Shown here: piece after piece, positions 1-9,437 of the stretch
Layout: every line of letters begins with the position of its first letter
How positions within the stretch are numbered: position 1 is the stretch's first letter
Assembly (NCBI GenBank): GCA_030374805.1
Contig: JARGSG010000034.1
Span: 1 to 31,544, forward strand
Length of the DNA: 31,544 nt
Direction: 5' to 3'
Origin: Gracilaria gracilis
Taxonomy: Eukaryota; Rhodophyta; Florideophyceae; Gracilariales; Gracilariaceae
Made by a program: the position numbers and the translations under genes
The notes under the pieces: model-generated
The model's database searches: none
What the model was told of the DNA's origin: nothing
The model's input: the letters and a program-made list of their open reading frames with translations, nothing else

Positions 1-1
1 T

Positions 2-349
2 CAATGCCATTCTTGGATTGATTCTGTCACCGTCTGCTATACCCGAGGGCATACTTCTCCGCAGTTCGTTTTAACCATTCGTGAATAGGCACAAGTCATT
101 GCCAACTACGAATCCCTCTCACCCGAGAAGAAGGCTTCCGTTCCGATGGCATCGTACATCCGCGCGAAGATGGATATTCCACGCACAATTGCGGCTCCGA
201 TTGCCAAGAACATGGTGACCTCTCACCCCCGTACTCCTCTAGAGGGAAATTTCACCGCTACTGCGGACGCTTCTGCCGCTGGTGTCCACGCTTAAATGGT
301 TCAGAACACTGAGCACACGCCTCAGGCGGAATCTGCTCAGAAAAACTAA
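2..349 (+). pseudogene. gag: Element A gag C-terminal remnant
   Basis: Read from base 2, this matches the end of element B gag: a region aligned to the CCHC zinc knuckle, then a block with the pattern SPEKKASVP..YIRAK, against TPEEQASVP..YLRAK in B. The knuckle has decayed: the residues aligned to the first and last cysteines are Val and Phe, leaving one Cys and the His. In-frame stops lie at 86-88 (TAG) and 293-295 (TAA). The expected natural gag stop is the TAA at 347-349, directly after a slippery-type heptamer, as in element B. The capsid part lies to the left of the window. Confidence 0.85.
340..346 (+). promoter_or_regulatory. Putative -1 frameshift heptamer G AAA AAC, element A gag/pol
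   Basis: In gag frame this reads CAG AAA AAC TAA, so the heptamer directly abuts the gag stop at 347-349. The pol reading frame is -1 relative to gag, as a -1 slip here would give. Element B has the same arrangement with G TTA AAC. Two downstream inverted repeats could form the stimulatory RNA structure: a perfect 11-bp stem (375-385 with 394-404, 8-nt loop) followed directly by a 7-bp stem (405-411 with 416-422, one G-U pair). The first stem begins 28 nt after the heptamer, farther than the usual 5-9 nt. Confidence 0.55.
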
Positions 350-1437
350 TTGTGGGAGTCTCCTTTCTTGAAGAGGCGCCTTCAGAGTTGAGACTGAAGG
401 CGCCCGAGGCGTCCCTGCCTCGCTCCAAGGTCCGAATCCTCTCGAAGAAATAGCCCGTCGAAGACGTGAACTCAGGACACCTTGATGTTCTTCGTCGACC
501 GTGGATACGGGTAAGAAATAACCGGTTCCCGGATAGAGTTATGGTGATGGCCAAGCGCAATTCCAAGGTCTATGCCGACCTTGGCCTTTCACCCCAGTTT
601 ATGGTGCGTTATCTCACTGTATTAGATACAGGCGCAGGTCCGAACTTCATTGTTCAGACAGCATTGCCACCCGCCTTGCGGTCACACATTCGCCGTGGCG
701 ACATTTCTGACGTTGCTGACGCGAATAACAACCCGTTGTCAACGATAGGATATATCGAGTTGGTAATCCGCTTGGGCTCATGCGTGGTGAAGCTTGACTT
801 TGTCGTTTGTCGGTCCCTGGCCGCCCCAGTCATTTTGGGTTGTGACTTTTGCGACCGCTTTGTCGATGCCATTAGGCCCCGCCAGAGGCGTGCTGAAATG
901 GAAGATGGTCCGTCCTTGCCGATTGTTCGTCGTCCTTTGAGGCATGCCTCCAAGAAGCATGTACCTCTACCTGCAGCGCATGAAGCACCACCGAGTTCTC
1001 GTGAATCTACGAAGCTTCGTGTTGCCTCCGCGACACGCGTGCCTCCAGAGTCTCAAGTCTGGGTACAGGTGAATTCCCGTCAACACGGGTTACGAATCGT
1101 CCAGCCATTGCCGTCGTTGTATGATAAATACTCTCTTGCCATTGCTAATGGAGTGGTCCAGGTGGAACCGGATAATCCGTTTTACGTGTTGATAGCCAAT
1201 CTAGGCAAAACAACCCAGTATCTGGTGAACAACCAAGCGATTGGCTCGGTCATGCCGCATCCAACTGCGTTGGTACCGACGAAGATGACTGCTGCCGATG
1301 TGCTCGGAATCGTTCACTCTAAGGAGGGGACGAGTCTGAATCTCATTCGTCTCCGTCGCCGAGTCTCTCGGGTCAGCAACCTGTTAAGACGGAGAAGACA
1401 CGCGTTCCGGCGAGTTACGACCAATTGGACCCAGTGA
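350..1437 (+). pseudogene. pol: Element A pol: N-terminus and aspartic protease (broken)
   Basis: Pol is open in the -1 frame after the gag stop, with a TAG nonsense codon at 451-453 in a stretch otherwise matching element B. From 466 the frame stays open to 1437. It holds a retropepsin-like domain with the LDTGAGPNFIV active-site motif near 628-660 and the downstream ILGCDFCDR motif near 835-855. A frameshift between about 1320 and 1400 moves the reading to the frame that continues into RT at 1425. The enzyme would process Gag-Pol in an active element. The catalytic Asp is kept, but the upstream stop and the frameshift make this copy non-functional. Confidence 0.85.
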
Positions 1438-3491
1438 AAGAATTGGAAGAACTCGACCTCGGATATGTTCCGGAGACACACCGCAAACGACTGCGCGATA
1501 TGCTTCGTGAATTCACCACAATGTGGGATGGTTCTCTCGGAGCGATAAATACCACGGAACACCGGATTGATCTCCTTCCGAACTCTCGGCCAGTAGCCCA
1601 ACATCCGTACAGGGCAGGGCCCAAGGCCAGAGAAGAAGAGCAATTTCAGGTGGACAGGATGCTCCGTGCAGGAGTTATAGAACCGGCACATTCGCCGTGG
1701 GCATTACCAGTGGTACTGGCTCCGAAACTGGATGGTTCCTGGCGCTTCGGTATCGACTATCGTCGTCTAAACGCTCTTACCGTCAAGGACGTGTACCCTA
1801 TTCCACGTATGGATGAATACATCGATTCTCTTGGAAATACTACAGTATTCACGGCATTGGATGCTAACTGGGGATACTGGCAGGTTGCAGTGAAAAAGGA
1901 GGATCAGGACAAGAAAGCGTTCGTCTGCCATTCTGGCCTCTACCGTTTTAAACGGATGGCTTTTGGTTTAACCAATGCTCCCGCTACTTTTCAGCGTGCT
2001 ATTGATATTCTACTGGCCCGCTTCAAGTGGCGTACTTGTCTCGTCTACTTTGACGACGTCATTGTATTCTCAGATAATCTGGATGATCACCTCACACATG
2101 TGAGAGACAAAATGGCCACGTTACGGGACGCCGGAGTGACACTCAAGCTGAAAAAATGCGAATTTTTCACGGGGACTGTCACGTAGCTGGGTCACATAAT
2201 CCGTCCAGGACGTGTCATGATCGAGGAAGCTCGTGTGAAGTCGCTGAAACAGGCCACGGAACCGACTACCCAGACTGAACTGAGATCTTTTCTAGGATTA
2301 GTCAACGTCTATGGACGGTTTATTCCCAACTTCGCGGACATTGCGGCACCTCTCAACGCGCTTCTGCGGAAGGATCAACCGCCTAGGTTGGACCCATTCA
2401 CGTCTACTCAGACGGAAGCCTTTAACTCTCTCAAAGAGGCTGTAACCACGGCACCAGTATTGTCACTACCGAAACCCGGACTTTCATATACCGTGGACAC
2501 GGATTCTAGTGACTACCAGGTAGGCTGCGCCGTGTTTCAAACCACCTTAGAGGGGAAACGCAAGCCAATTGGGTACTGGTCCCGTTCGTTAAACGTGCAT
2601 GAGAAGAATTACTCCGTCTCGGAGAAGGAATGTCTTGCAGTAATGTGGGTATTATGCACACTACGCTCCTACCTCATGGGTGCTCATTTCACCATTAACA
2701 CGGATCACTCATCATTGAGATGGCTACTCTCCATATCAGAGCCTTCAGGCCGCTTAGTGCGTTGGAGACTGCGTCTTGCAGAGTTTGAGTTCGACGTCGC
2801 CTACAAGAAAGGCGCCAACAATACACAAGCCGACGCCCTTTCTCGCCTACCCACCACAGGGGAAACGTCAGCCGTCGATGACGAGGAAATACCCTGCTTC
2901 GCAGTTGACGACTACACCGCAGGTGAAATGGATGATATCGAAGAGGACTGGCCAGACGAACTGGATTTTGACCAGGAACTGGATGACCTACTAGCTGTCA
3001 GCGAAAATACGAACCCCCTACCAGGGAACTTTGTACCCGTCACAATGGAGGAGATGGTTAGGGAACAATTCAGCGATCCCTACTGCACGAAGATTCGGGC
3101 GCAACTCAATGGAGGAGCTGATCTCCCCTTTCGGGTGGATGATATTGGATATCTCGTTCGCACGGTAACTGGAAACCCACAAATGGTGGTGCCACACGCC
3201 CTACAACCTCGGGTGTTACAATTATCACACTATGCCAAACTTAGTGGCCACGTCGGAGGACGGAATCTGTACCTTACATTGCGAAGGAAATTCTACTGGC
3301 CAGCAATGGCTGTGGATTGCTACGCAACTGTGCGGTTCTGCTCCGAGTGTGCTCGGAATCGCGTCAAGCTTCGCCGCCATGCGACGAAGTTAAAGCTTTT
3401 CCCCGCAAGGGCGCCCCTGGAATTCGTAGCTATTGATATTTTTTGGGACCCTTCCTCGCTACTAAGCGGCGTAACAAATTTCTACTCGTGA
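1425..3491 (+). pseudogene. pol: Element A pol: reverse transcriptase, RNase H, integrase zinc domain (broken)
   Basis: RT runs from 1425. It keeps the VLAPKLDGSWRF.IDYRRLN block, the LDANWGYWQV motif with the first catalytic Asp, and YFDD at about 2045-2056. A TAG at 2184-2186 replaces the Tyr of the YLGH motif. Beyond it the same frame continues through the RT thumb, a Ty3-type RNase H (DTDSSDYQVG, EKECLAVMW, NTDHSSLRWL, DALSR) and the integrase HHCC region ending in CSECARNRVKL near 3340-3370. A one-base insertion in the T run near 3440, just after the first catalytic Asp of integrase, throws the frame to a stop at 3489-3491. Confidence 0.85.
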
Positions 3492-5575
3492 TCACGGATC
3501 GTTTTCTCGAAGCTCGTTCGTACCGTACCCTTACAGAGAATCACGTCAATGACGGTTGCGCAAGCATTCGTCACCCATTGGGCATTCGTCTACGGTCCCC
3601 CGGTGAATCTACTCCCCGACAACGGGAAACAATTTGCCTCCCGGTTCTTCGGGGATGAATGCAGGATTCTGGATGTCAAGAATCTCTTCATGACAACCTA
3701 CCACCCCCAGTGTAATGGGCAGGCTGAACGGTTTAACCGACGCTGTTAGCAGCACTCCGTTCATACGTAGCCGATCACCCCACCACGTGGGACCTGTTCA
3801 CCGATGCGCTGACATTCGCATACAACACTCAGGTACACCGTACTATGGGATTGACTCCATTTGAATTGGTTCTGTCTCGCACCCCGCCGCCCGTGGCGGT
3901 CGAAGCACAGCCAACGCTGGATCAATTTCTTTCGACGAAGGGATACAGGGAAACCTGGAAGACATGGCTTACCAAGCTGGTCCCTGCAGCACAACGGTCA
4001 ATGGCCCGGTCACACGCCGCATATAAGCGTGATTTCGATCAGCGAGCCCCTCGAAGACCACCCGCCCTCAAAGAAGGGGACTATGTGTTCATCCGTAAGG
4101 AGTATTGGAACCCAGGCAAGGAAAAATGCCACAAGCTCTCACCCGTCGCCGACGGTCCCTTCAAGACAATTGCAGTGGAATCCGACACTGTCGTAGTGGA
4201 GATGGGTCAGCAACACGAACGCATTTCCCTCGATCGCGTCGTTTTTGCACCCCCGCCTACGAGAAACGACCCTTCAAATGGATATTCTACGGCAGAAGCA
4301 GAAACGACCACTACGGACACACCGGACCCACCCCCGATCGACCGCTCTAGGGAGGTACTACACCCAAGTAGGGGACTCTCGGATTTGCCGATGCTATCGG
4401 ACTCTACGCGCCCTGGTGTTTCGCTGTCTGAAGCCCCGCTGCCTGGCGTAATTATTCGCCGCCTTGGCGCGTTGACACCCACTCCCCATTTCGCTCCATC
4501 AAAGGAGGGAAAGGGACTCGTTAATCGTCATGCTCCCGCGCTGTCGCGTGAGGAACACCGTGTGGCACGGAAGAGTGACACCGCTAATGCGCAATCAAAG
4601 CCCTCTCGGGAGCCCGGCGTCTCATCAAGGTCGCCGCGCATCAACGCAGAAGCGGAATCGTCACCAGACACTACCGCCGTGCGGGACAGGACCGAGGAGA
4701 CTCAGTCGTTACCAGCGAAGCCGTTGTCTACGACGCATAGCACGACTGGAGTGACTACGTCGCAGATCGGAGTGGAAATACCGCCTAAGGCACCCTTGAG
4801 CTCGCACGTCCAAGACGGAGAAGAGTCGTCGGAGACTAAGTCGCCCAACACGCCTGAGGCGGGCCACACCGTAGACACGTCGCTAAATGCCCAGCAGGGA
4901 GGGTGCCAACCATAGCACACGGACTACAACTGTAAGGGGAAATCAGCTCAGCGAGCGGACCACGTCGACAAACCGAGCTGACACCTCCCGTGCATACGGA
5001 GGCGGAACACGCCACGGCGCAGACCAATGACGGCCACCCGTTGACAACGTCACGTGCCACCACGGCGAGGCCGGTTTAATCAGGGTTACCGTTGCCGCGA
5101 GCGCGTTTGACGTCACACACCACTCCGTCGAAACGGTTGATACCACGCAAACTTGCGGTACGCCCACCTGGGACTCCCGCGAGAGAAGGAACTCTACCGG
5201 AACAAGGAAACGGGAACAGCGACACCGCGAGACGCGTGAAAATCGACCCAAGTTGGGGATCACACCGCGAAGGTACAGTGCCACCAACCTTGTTGGACAC
5301 AACAAGTTTTAGCCGGAACACCGACGCAGTGCCACACACGGTGAAGCCACCGGAGAGCTCTCCGAAGCAGGATGTCGTAATCACACGGCAAGGCCGGGGA
5401 AGTCTTCCGACAGGAGTTCGTAGTCGACCACATAGTGGAACACTCATACCACCCGTTGGGGTACATACAGTATCTCGTACGTTGGTACGGCTACAGACCC
5501 CGAGGCTGACTCGGATGAGCCAATCGAGCATCTCCCATGATCAAAAGTGGTGCAGTACCATCGGCGTACTCTCAC
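3443..5575 (+). pseudogene. pol: Element A pol: integrase core, GPF motif, long linker, chromodomain (broken)
   Basis: Integrase core pieces appear in successive frames: KRRNKFLLVITDRF at 3460-3510, PDNGKQFASRFF with the second catalytic Asp near 3616-3655, and CNGQAERFNR with the Glu near 3710-3740. A one-base deletion near 3739 breaks the last part. From about 3750 the frame is open to 4915 and holds the integrase tail, KLSPVADGPF (the GPY/F motif) near 4130-4165, then a long hydrophilic Ser/Thr/Pro/Arg-rich linker. After further frame changes a chromodomain-like block (EFVVDHIVEHSYHP, QYLVRWYGY) lies at 5399-5575. The order PR-RT-RH-INT-chromodomain defines a chromovirus. Confidence 0.8.
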
Positions 5576-5791
5576 GGGTCCTCCCGGCGACAATTGTCAA
5601 CGCCCAAGTGGGATACCACCGCCCCGAAGGGGAAGAAGCTAGCTCACCGAGAAGGAAGTTAAGAAGTGGGAGAAGACGAAGCTGGCACTTGGAAAAGGAA
5701 AGATATACGTCATAGACGGAAGTAGGTTTAATGGCCATCAAGGCTATATCCTACAACAACACTGCACAGAGGGAATCAGGAGGAAGATAGA

Positions 5792-7660
5792 CTAAGCTCC
5801 CGACCCTTGGTTGGAAGGGCCCGGAGCCCCGTCACCAGTACTCCCATTGCTGGGATTGGATCCGCCAGTAAGGCGTGCAGCCAACGCATCCCGCATTGCG
5901 GCGACGTCCCCGCTCGCGACAGTTGCGGAAAGCCCAACTCCTCGGAGGAAATGAGCGATCACAGCCGTTTCACCGCTTCCACCCCCAGAGGGGAGGACCG
6001 TAGGCACCTCGATCACATCTGGTTCATCCGGAAGGGAAGCCACCACAGCACCTACCGACGAAGGTTCGGGCGCGGGTGGATCCACCGGCTCAGCCGTCGC
6101 CATTCCCGGCGCTGCCGTGTCATTGGAGGTCGGCTCAGCCACGTTGGCAGAAGGAACCTCTTCGACTACGTCGTCATCATCCCCGTCTCGGGTTCTTCGT
6201 CCATCATTTGGTCGTCGTCACCGCCGTAGGCGTGGGTAAAAATCGTCAGCGTCGACGAAGCCAACGGGATGCCCGTTAGGGATATACCTCGGAGCCATCC
6301 GGAGAGCTGCCGCTTCAGCTGCGATGATCTCTTGCACCTCCCAGGGATTAAAAAAGATGAAATCTCCCGCCAATGGCGTGCGTCGTCCCGGGGACCGGTC
6401 GAAACTGCCGTCCTCGTGACCGCGGCCGCTCTGAGCGAAGGGCACGCTGGCCCAATCAACTCGGGGCGACTACTTCGAGGAGCCCACGAACTTTTTCGGC
6501 ATTGTTTTCACCTCCCAGAGAGACTCGCAACGAGAGTTCTCGGATGCACGCACGAAGGCGAGGCGGGACATACCACAGTCGATACTGGTCATATACTTCC
6601 AATAGGAGATAAGCCGCGGTGCGGATGACCCACTCGGTGAGCACCACGGACCACAGTCCGGAATAAGGATCCTCTATGAGGCAGGAGCCTAGATAGGAGA
6701 GGACCGGGGGCAACGCCACGTAGCACCCGCGACATACCTCCACCGAGGACCACCAAGTAGGAATTGGAACGTAACGGCCCCAGCCGGTGGTTGTGCCGGA
6801 TTCGATTGATCTCCGTGTTTTGATACGGGACGAGAAACCCGAAACGGGAACGCGCACGACGCTCATCGCGGATGAAGGTCTGTAACCACCGCGAATGGGA
6901 CTCCCGGCGAAGATACCTGAACTCCGCCCGGATGATTGGAGGAATCCAACACACGGCCTCTTGGCGTACATTAGGATGTCCGCTCCAGGAGTAAGTCTCA
7001 ACCACCGCCAAGCGGGCGCAATACGAAATCTCGCCTTGTGTACGGTACAACCGGAGATCGAAACTAATGGAATCAGGAATTGGGAATTCGAAGTTCGCCC
7101 GGCTCTGCCGCGCATAGCCCAAGCGAACCAACACCGCCTGAGCGGAAGCCCAGCGACTCGCCGGAACGCCGCAAGATTGCGTGAGGAGGGACGGCAACCC
7201 GTCGACGCCAATCCCACGAAGTGGTGACTAACGCCGGAAGATCCCCGGGAAGGCGATCAGTACCGTCCGCATAAGACACGATAAGCTCCTCGTTGAAAAT
7301 GGCTGTAGGATGAAACCCACGGAGCAGTCCGGAAGATGTGCGCATGAACGCGAGGGTTCAGCCCGACTAGCTCGTCGTAGGAAGGCCACGGCACGTCATG
7401 CAGGACGTGACCATGGGGCTGCTGCCCCTGAGGGAGAATGTGTTCGCCACTGGCGTTGAGCCCCTGGGGACGACCCAGAAGCATTGCCGCTTTGCGGAAG
7501 AGGCACCGAACGAAATCCGGAGAAGTATCCCGAGTTCGGAGGTTGACCGCTCATCGCGCGAGGCACTCGAGGAACGGGAAGGTTGGTAATAACACCGCGA
7601 GAGCGAGTTGAAGACTGTTATGAACACGATTGATCGTCGCTGGAGCGAGGTTTGCACTGT
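5792..7660 (-). pseudogene. Element A antisense ORF (aORF), broken copy
   Basis: Minus-strand coding blocks spread over several frames match the antisense ORF of element B in order. They include PSYDEL near 7370, SYADG..RLPGDLP near 7230-7290, a block ending YQNTEINRIR near 6800, EVYDQYRLWYVPPRLR near 6555-6605, DRSPGRRTPLAGDFIF near 6355-6405, and the C-terminal SGDVAAMRDALAARL near 5860-5905. The blocks are collinear but broken by several frameshifts. The N-terminus (7400-7660) is too decayed to place a start. The ORF ends tail-to-tail with pol, about 220 bp from the chromodomain. I recognise no known domain, transmembrane segment or signal peptide. Confidence 0.75.
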
Positions 7661-7778
7661 CGAGTGGTAGTGACTTGATCTTCGCGAGGCGAGATGGAAT
7701 CCGACGACTTCAGGGATGCGCTTTTATGCCCACGGTTGGGAGTTCGACCCGCCATCGCTACGGCGTGGCTCACTCTTA

Positions 7779-7790
7779 AGGAGGGGGATA
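7779..7790 (+). other. Element A 3' polypurine tract
   Basis: The sequence aggagggggata directly precedes the TG that opens the 3' LTR. Element B has aggagggggaga at the same place (19659-19670). This is the expected plus-strand primer site for reverse transcription. Confidence 0.8.
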
Positions 7791-8042
7791 TGAAGGACAA
7801 CACTCCTTGGAGGCGATTTGAGGTACTTATTTAATTTCCGCATCATGCGTTAGTAGATATATATGAGCTACACCGCTATTAGCGTGTCGCCTCGATGAGG
7901 TAATTTCCACACATGTACACGTGGATTGCACGGCTCGAGGCGCCGCTTAGCGGGGTGTGATTAGCACACGTGTAGCACGGATATGCCAGAGGCAGTGCAC
8001 CCAGCATTGCTGTACTTACTTAGATATTTTATAGATAATTTT

Positions 8043-8076
8043 GCTCGGCGCACCCACTGTCAGTGGTGCGCCGAGC
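8043..8076. repeat. 34-nt near-perfect inverted repeat in element A LTR
   Basis: The left arm 8043-8059 pairs with the right arm 8061-8076 around a single T, with one bulged C. It lies just downstream of the AT-rich, TATA-like stretch 8020-8042. Its inner core CCACTG-N-CAGTGG also occurs in both LTRs of element B at 8436-8448 and 19903-19915. Confidence 0.8.
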
Positions 8077-8196
8077 TCAGTACTTAGAGGGTTGAGCACC
8101 GCTCCCCCAAGTAAACTGCCCCTTGCCAAGTAAGGGCTTCTGGCTCTAACTATCACGCCTTCGCGGATTGTTCACCTCCAAGTGGAGTGACGACTG

Positions 8197-8201
8197 CGTT
8201 G
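8197..8201. other. Left target-site duplication of element B (imperfect)
   Basis: CGTTG lies immediately left of the TG opening element B. CGTTT lies immediately right of its terminal CA (20470-20474). Four of five bases match, in line with the 4-6 bp duplications made by Ty3/gypsy integrases and with insertion into element A's LTR. Confidence 0.6.
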
Positions 8202-9002
8202 TGTAGTGCAACGCTATTGCGGATGAAGCTTCGCTATTGCGATTCATAGACAAGGGGAGGCTCTTTAAGGAGGTGATGATGAATGCCGTGCGTGGCACAC
8301 CCCACTCTTGGGGTAGATTCGTACAACATATAGGATAGTTGTGAGGTGCACAGCATTGCTGGTCAGTCACACACGTGTGGGGGAGTTTGCACCCATTGTT
8401 GGGGATTCTAGATATTAATATTGGATATTTAGTTACCACTGACAGTGGGCGGCTACACTACATAGTAGGTTGAGCTCAACCCAACTTTGGAGAAGTAAAC
8501 GACTCAACCGAGTGTTCGGCTCTGATGTTTCACCCTTGGTGAGCAATATCCTCCTCGCGGAGAGTTGCCACTACTGTGTAGGTACCATCATCCGCCTCGC
8601 GGCATCTACAGCACCCTTACCGCATTCCGCGTGTTATTCTGTGTGTTTCCTTTATTTGTTTTCGCACTGTTATACAGGTATCGCTACACTGCATACCGGT
8701 GTTGACCGTTCTTTGTTTCGCCCACTCGCGTGGTTTGCTACCGCTCTTCGCGTCTCGTGCCACTCTCGTGTGTGTGTTGGTTGTCCCGTCTGTGACGTCA
8801 TCCCCGACTCTGTCGTGTTCCCCACCACTGTGCGGCTTCTCTGCCTTTACCGCTCTCTACGCGTGTCGTGACGGTGATCCCCGGTCTTACACCCGGCTAG
8901 CGCGATCACCCTGAGAGGGGCTCTATTGCTGTGACTACCTCAGTTGAGGGAAGGCTTGAACACCCTTTGTGTGTCTTCTTCCTCCGCAGGGGTTGCACTA
9001 CA
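8202..9002 (+). repeat. Element B 5' LTR (801 bp)
   Basis: Matches 19671-20469 almost base for base. It begins TGTAGTGC and ends CACTACA. Near the start is a short direct repeat, CGCTATTGCG at 8211-8220 and again about 20 bp on. The open frames inside it (for example 8470-8871) recur in the 3' LTR only because the DNA is repeated, and are not taken as genes. Confidence 0.93.
8408..8432 (+). promoter_or_regulatory. AT-rich TATA-like box in element B 5' LTR
   Basis: An AT-only core (TATTAATATT, then GGATATTT) in an otherwise mixed LTR, directly upstream of the CCACTG-N-CAGTGG palindrome at 8436-8448. Element A's LTR has an AT-rich box (8020-8042) in the same place relative to the same palindrome. 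This suggests the core promoter and the start of the R region. The transcription start is inferred, not seen. Confidence 0.4.
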
Positions 9003-9437
9003 ATTGGTCACCCGACTTAGAAGTCGTGTTGTATCCAGCAAGCTGGTTTGGTGCACCTTCCGGTTTGCCGGTTCGTTTTGTGGTCGTGGAGGACATTTCG
9101 CAGTTTAATCTGGGATTCGCTACCGACTCTACGTCGTGTCGGTTTCGTTTTCCCAATTTGGGTTGTTGTTTGGACACGGTTCTTTACCGGTGGCACTATC
9201 TATTTCCGTAGTGTGAGATTCCCGTCGGTACGGTTGTTGTCACCCAGTTTGGGTTTTTGAACTCGTCCCAGCAATCTGGTGAAGCAACGTTGTCGCATCG
9301 TGACGTTCCCGTGGACACGGTTGTCTTTACCGCATTCGGTTTTTTCGTCACTCGTGTGAGGATACTAAATTCATTCGAGGTTAATTTGCTGTTCGCTTGA
9401 TTGTTCCCAGTTCTCTGGTCTCTTTTCGTCGTCGACG
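9003..9437 (+). other. Element B leader with possible primer-binding site
   Basis: A 435-bp untranslated leader between the LTR and gag. A TGG-initiated stretch starting at 9005 (TGGTCACCCGACTTAG) is in the right place for a tRNA primer-binding site, 2 nt after the LTR. I could not match it confidently to a particular tRNA 3' end. The leader is T-rich and contains no convincing gene. Confidence 0.45.

Larger units (their letters stand above)
1..8201 (+). mobile_element. Element A: decayed Ty3/gypsy chromovirus, left end outside window, 3' LTR interrupted by element B
   Basis: In order: gag C-terminus, protease, RT, RNase H, integrase, long linker, chromodomain, an antisense ORF, a polypurine tract and the first half of a 3' LTR. 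Each part matches its counterpart in element B at protein level, but there are several stop codons and frameshifts, so the copy is dead. Its LTR is cut at 8201 by element B and resumes at 20470, ending at 20912. DNA and protein divergence from B is large, so A and B are different subfamilies rather than a recent duplication. The 5' LTR is not in the window. Confidence 0.9.
7791..8201 (+). repeat. Element A 3' LTR, first half (interrupted by element B)
   Basis: It starts with TG after the polypurine tract and ends where element B begins. Order and features match B's LTR: a CAGCATTGCTG block, an AT-rich box (8020-8042) and a palindrome with core CCACTG-N-CAGTGG (8054-8066). The palindrome sits inside a much longer stem of 16 pairs with one bulged C (8043-8059 with 8061-8076). 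The second half of this LTR is at 20470-20912, giving roughly 850 bp in total. Confidence 0.85.

Noticed and set aside
8470..8871. 133-residue frame in element B 5' LTR, repeated at 19937-20338
   Set aside because: Repetition is explained by the LTR pair; no protein motif, and it spans the promoter and R region.
9003..9025. Assigning a specific tRNA primer to element B
   Set aside because: The TGG start is in the right place, but the complement does not show a convincing T-arm match, so only a possible site is listed.
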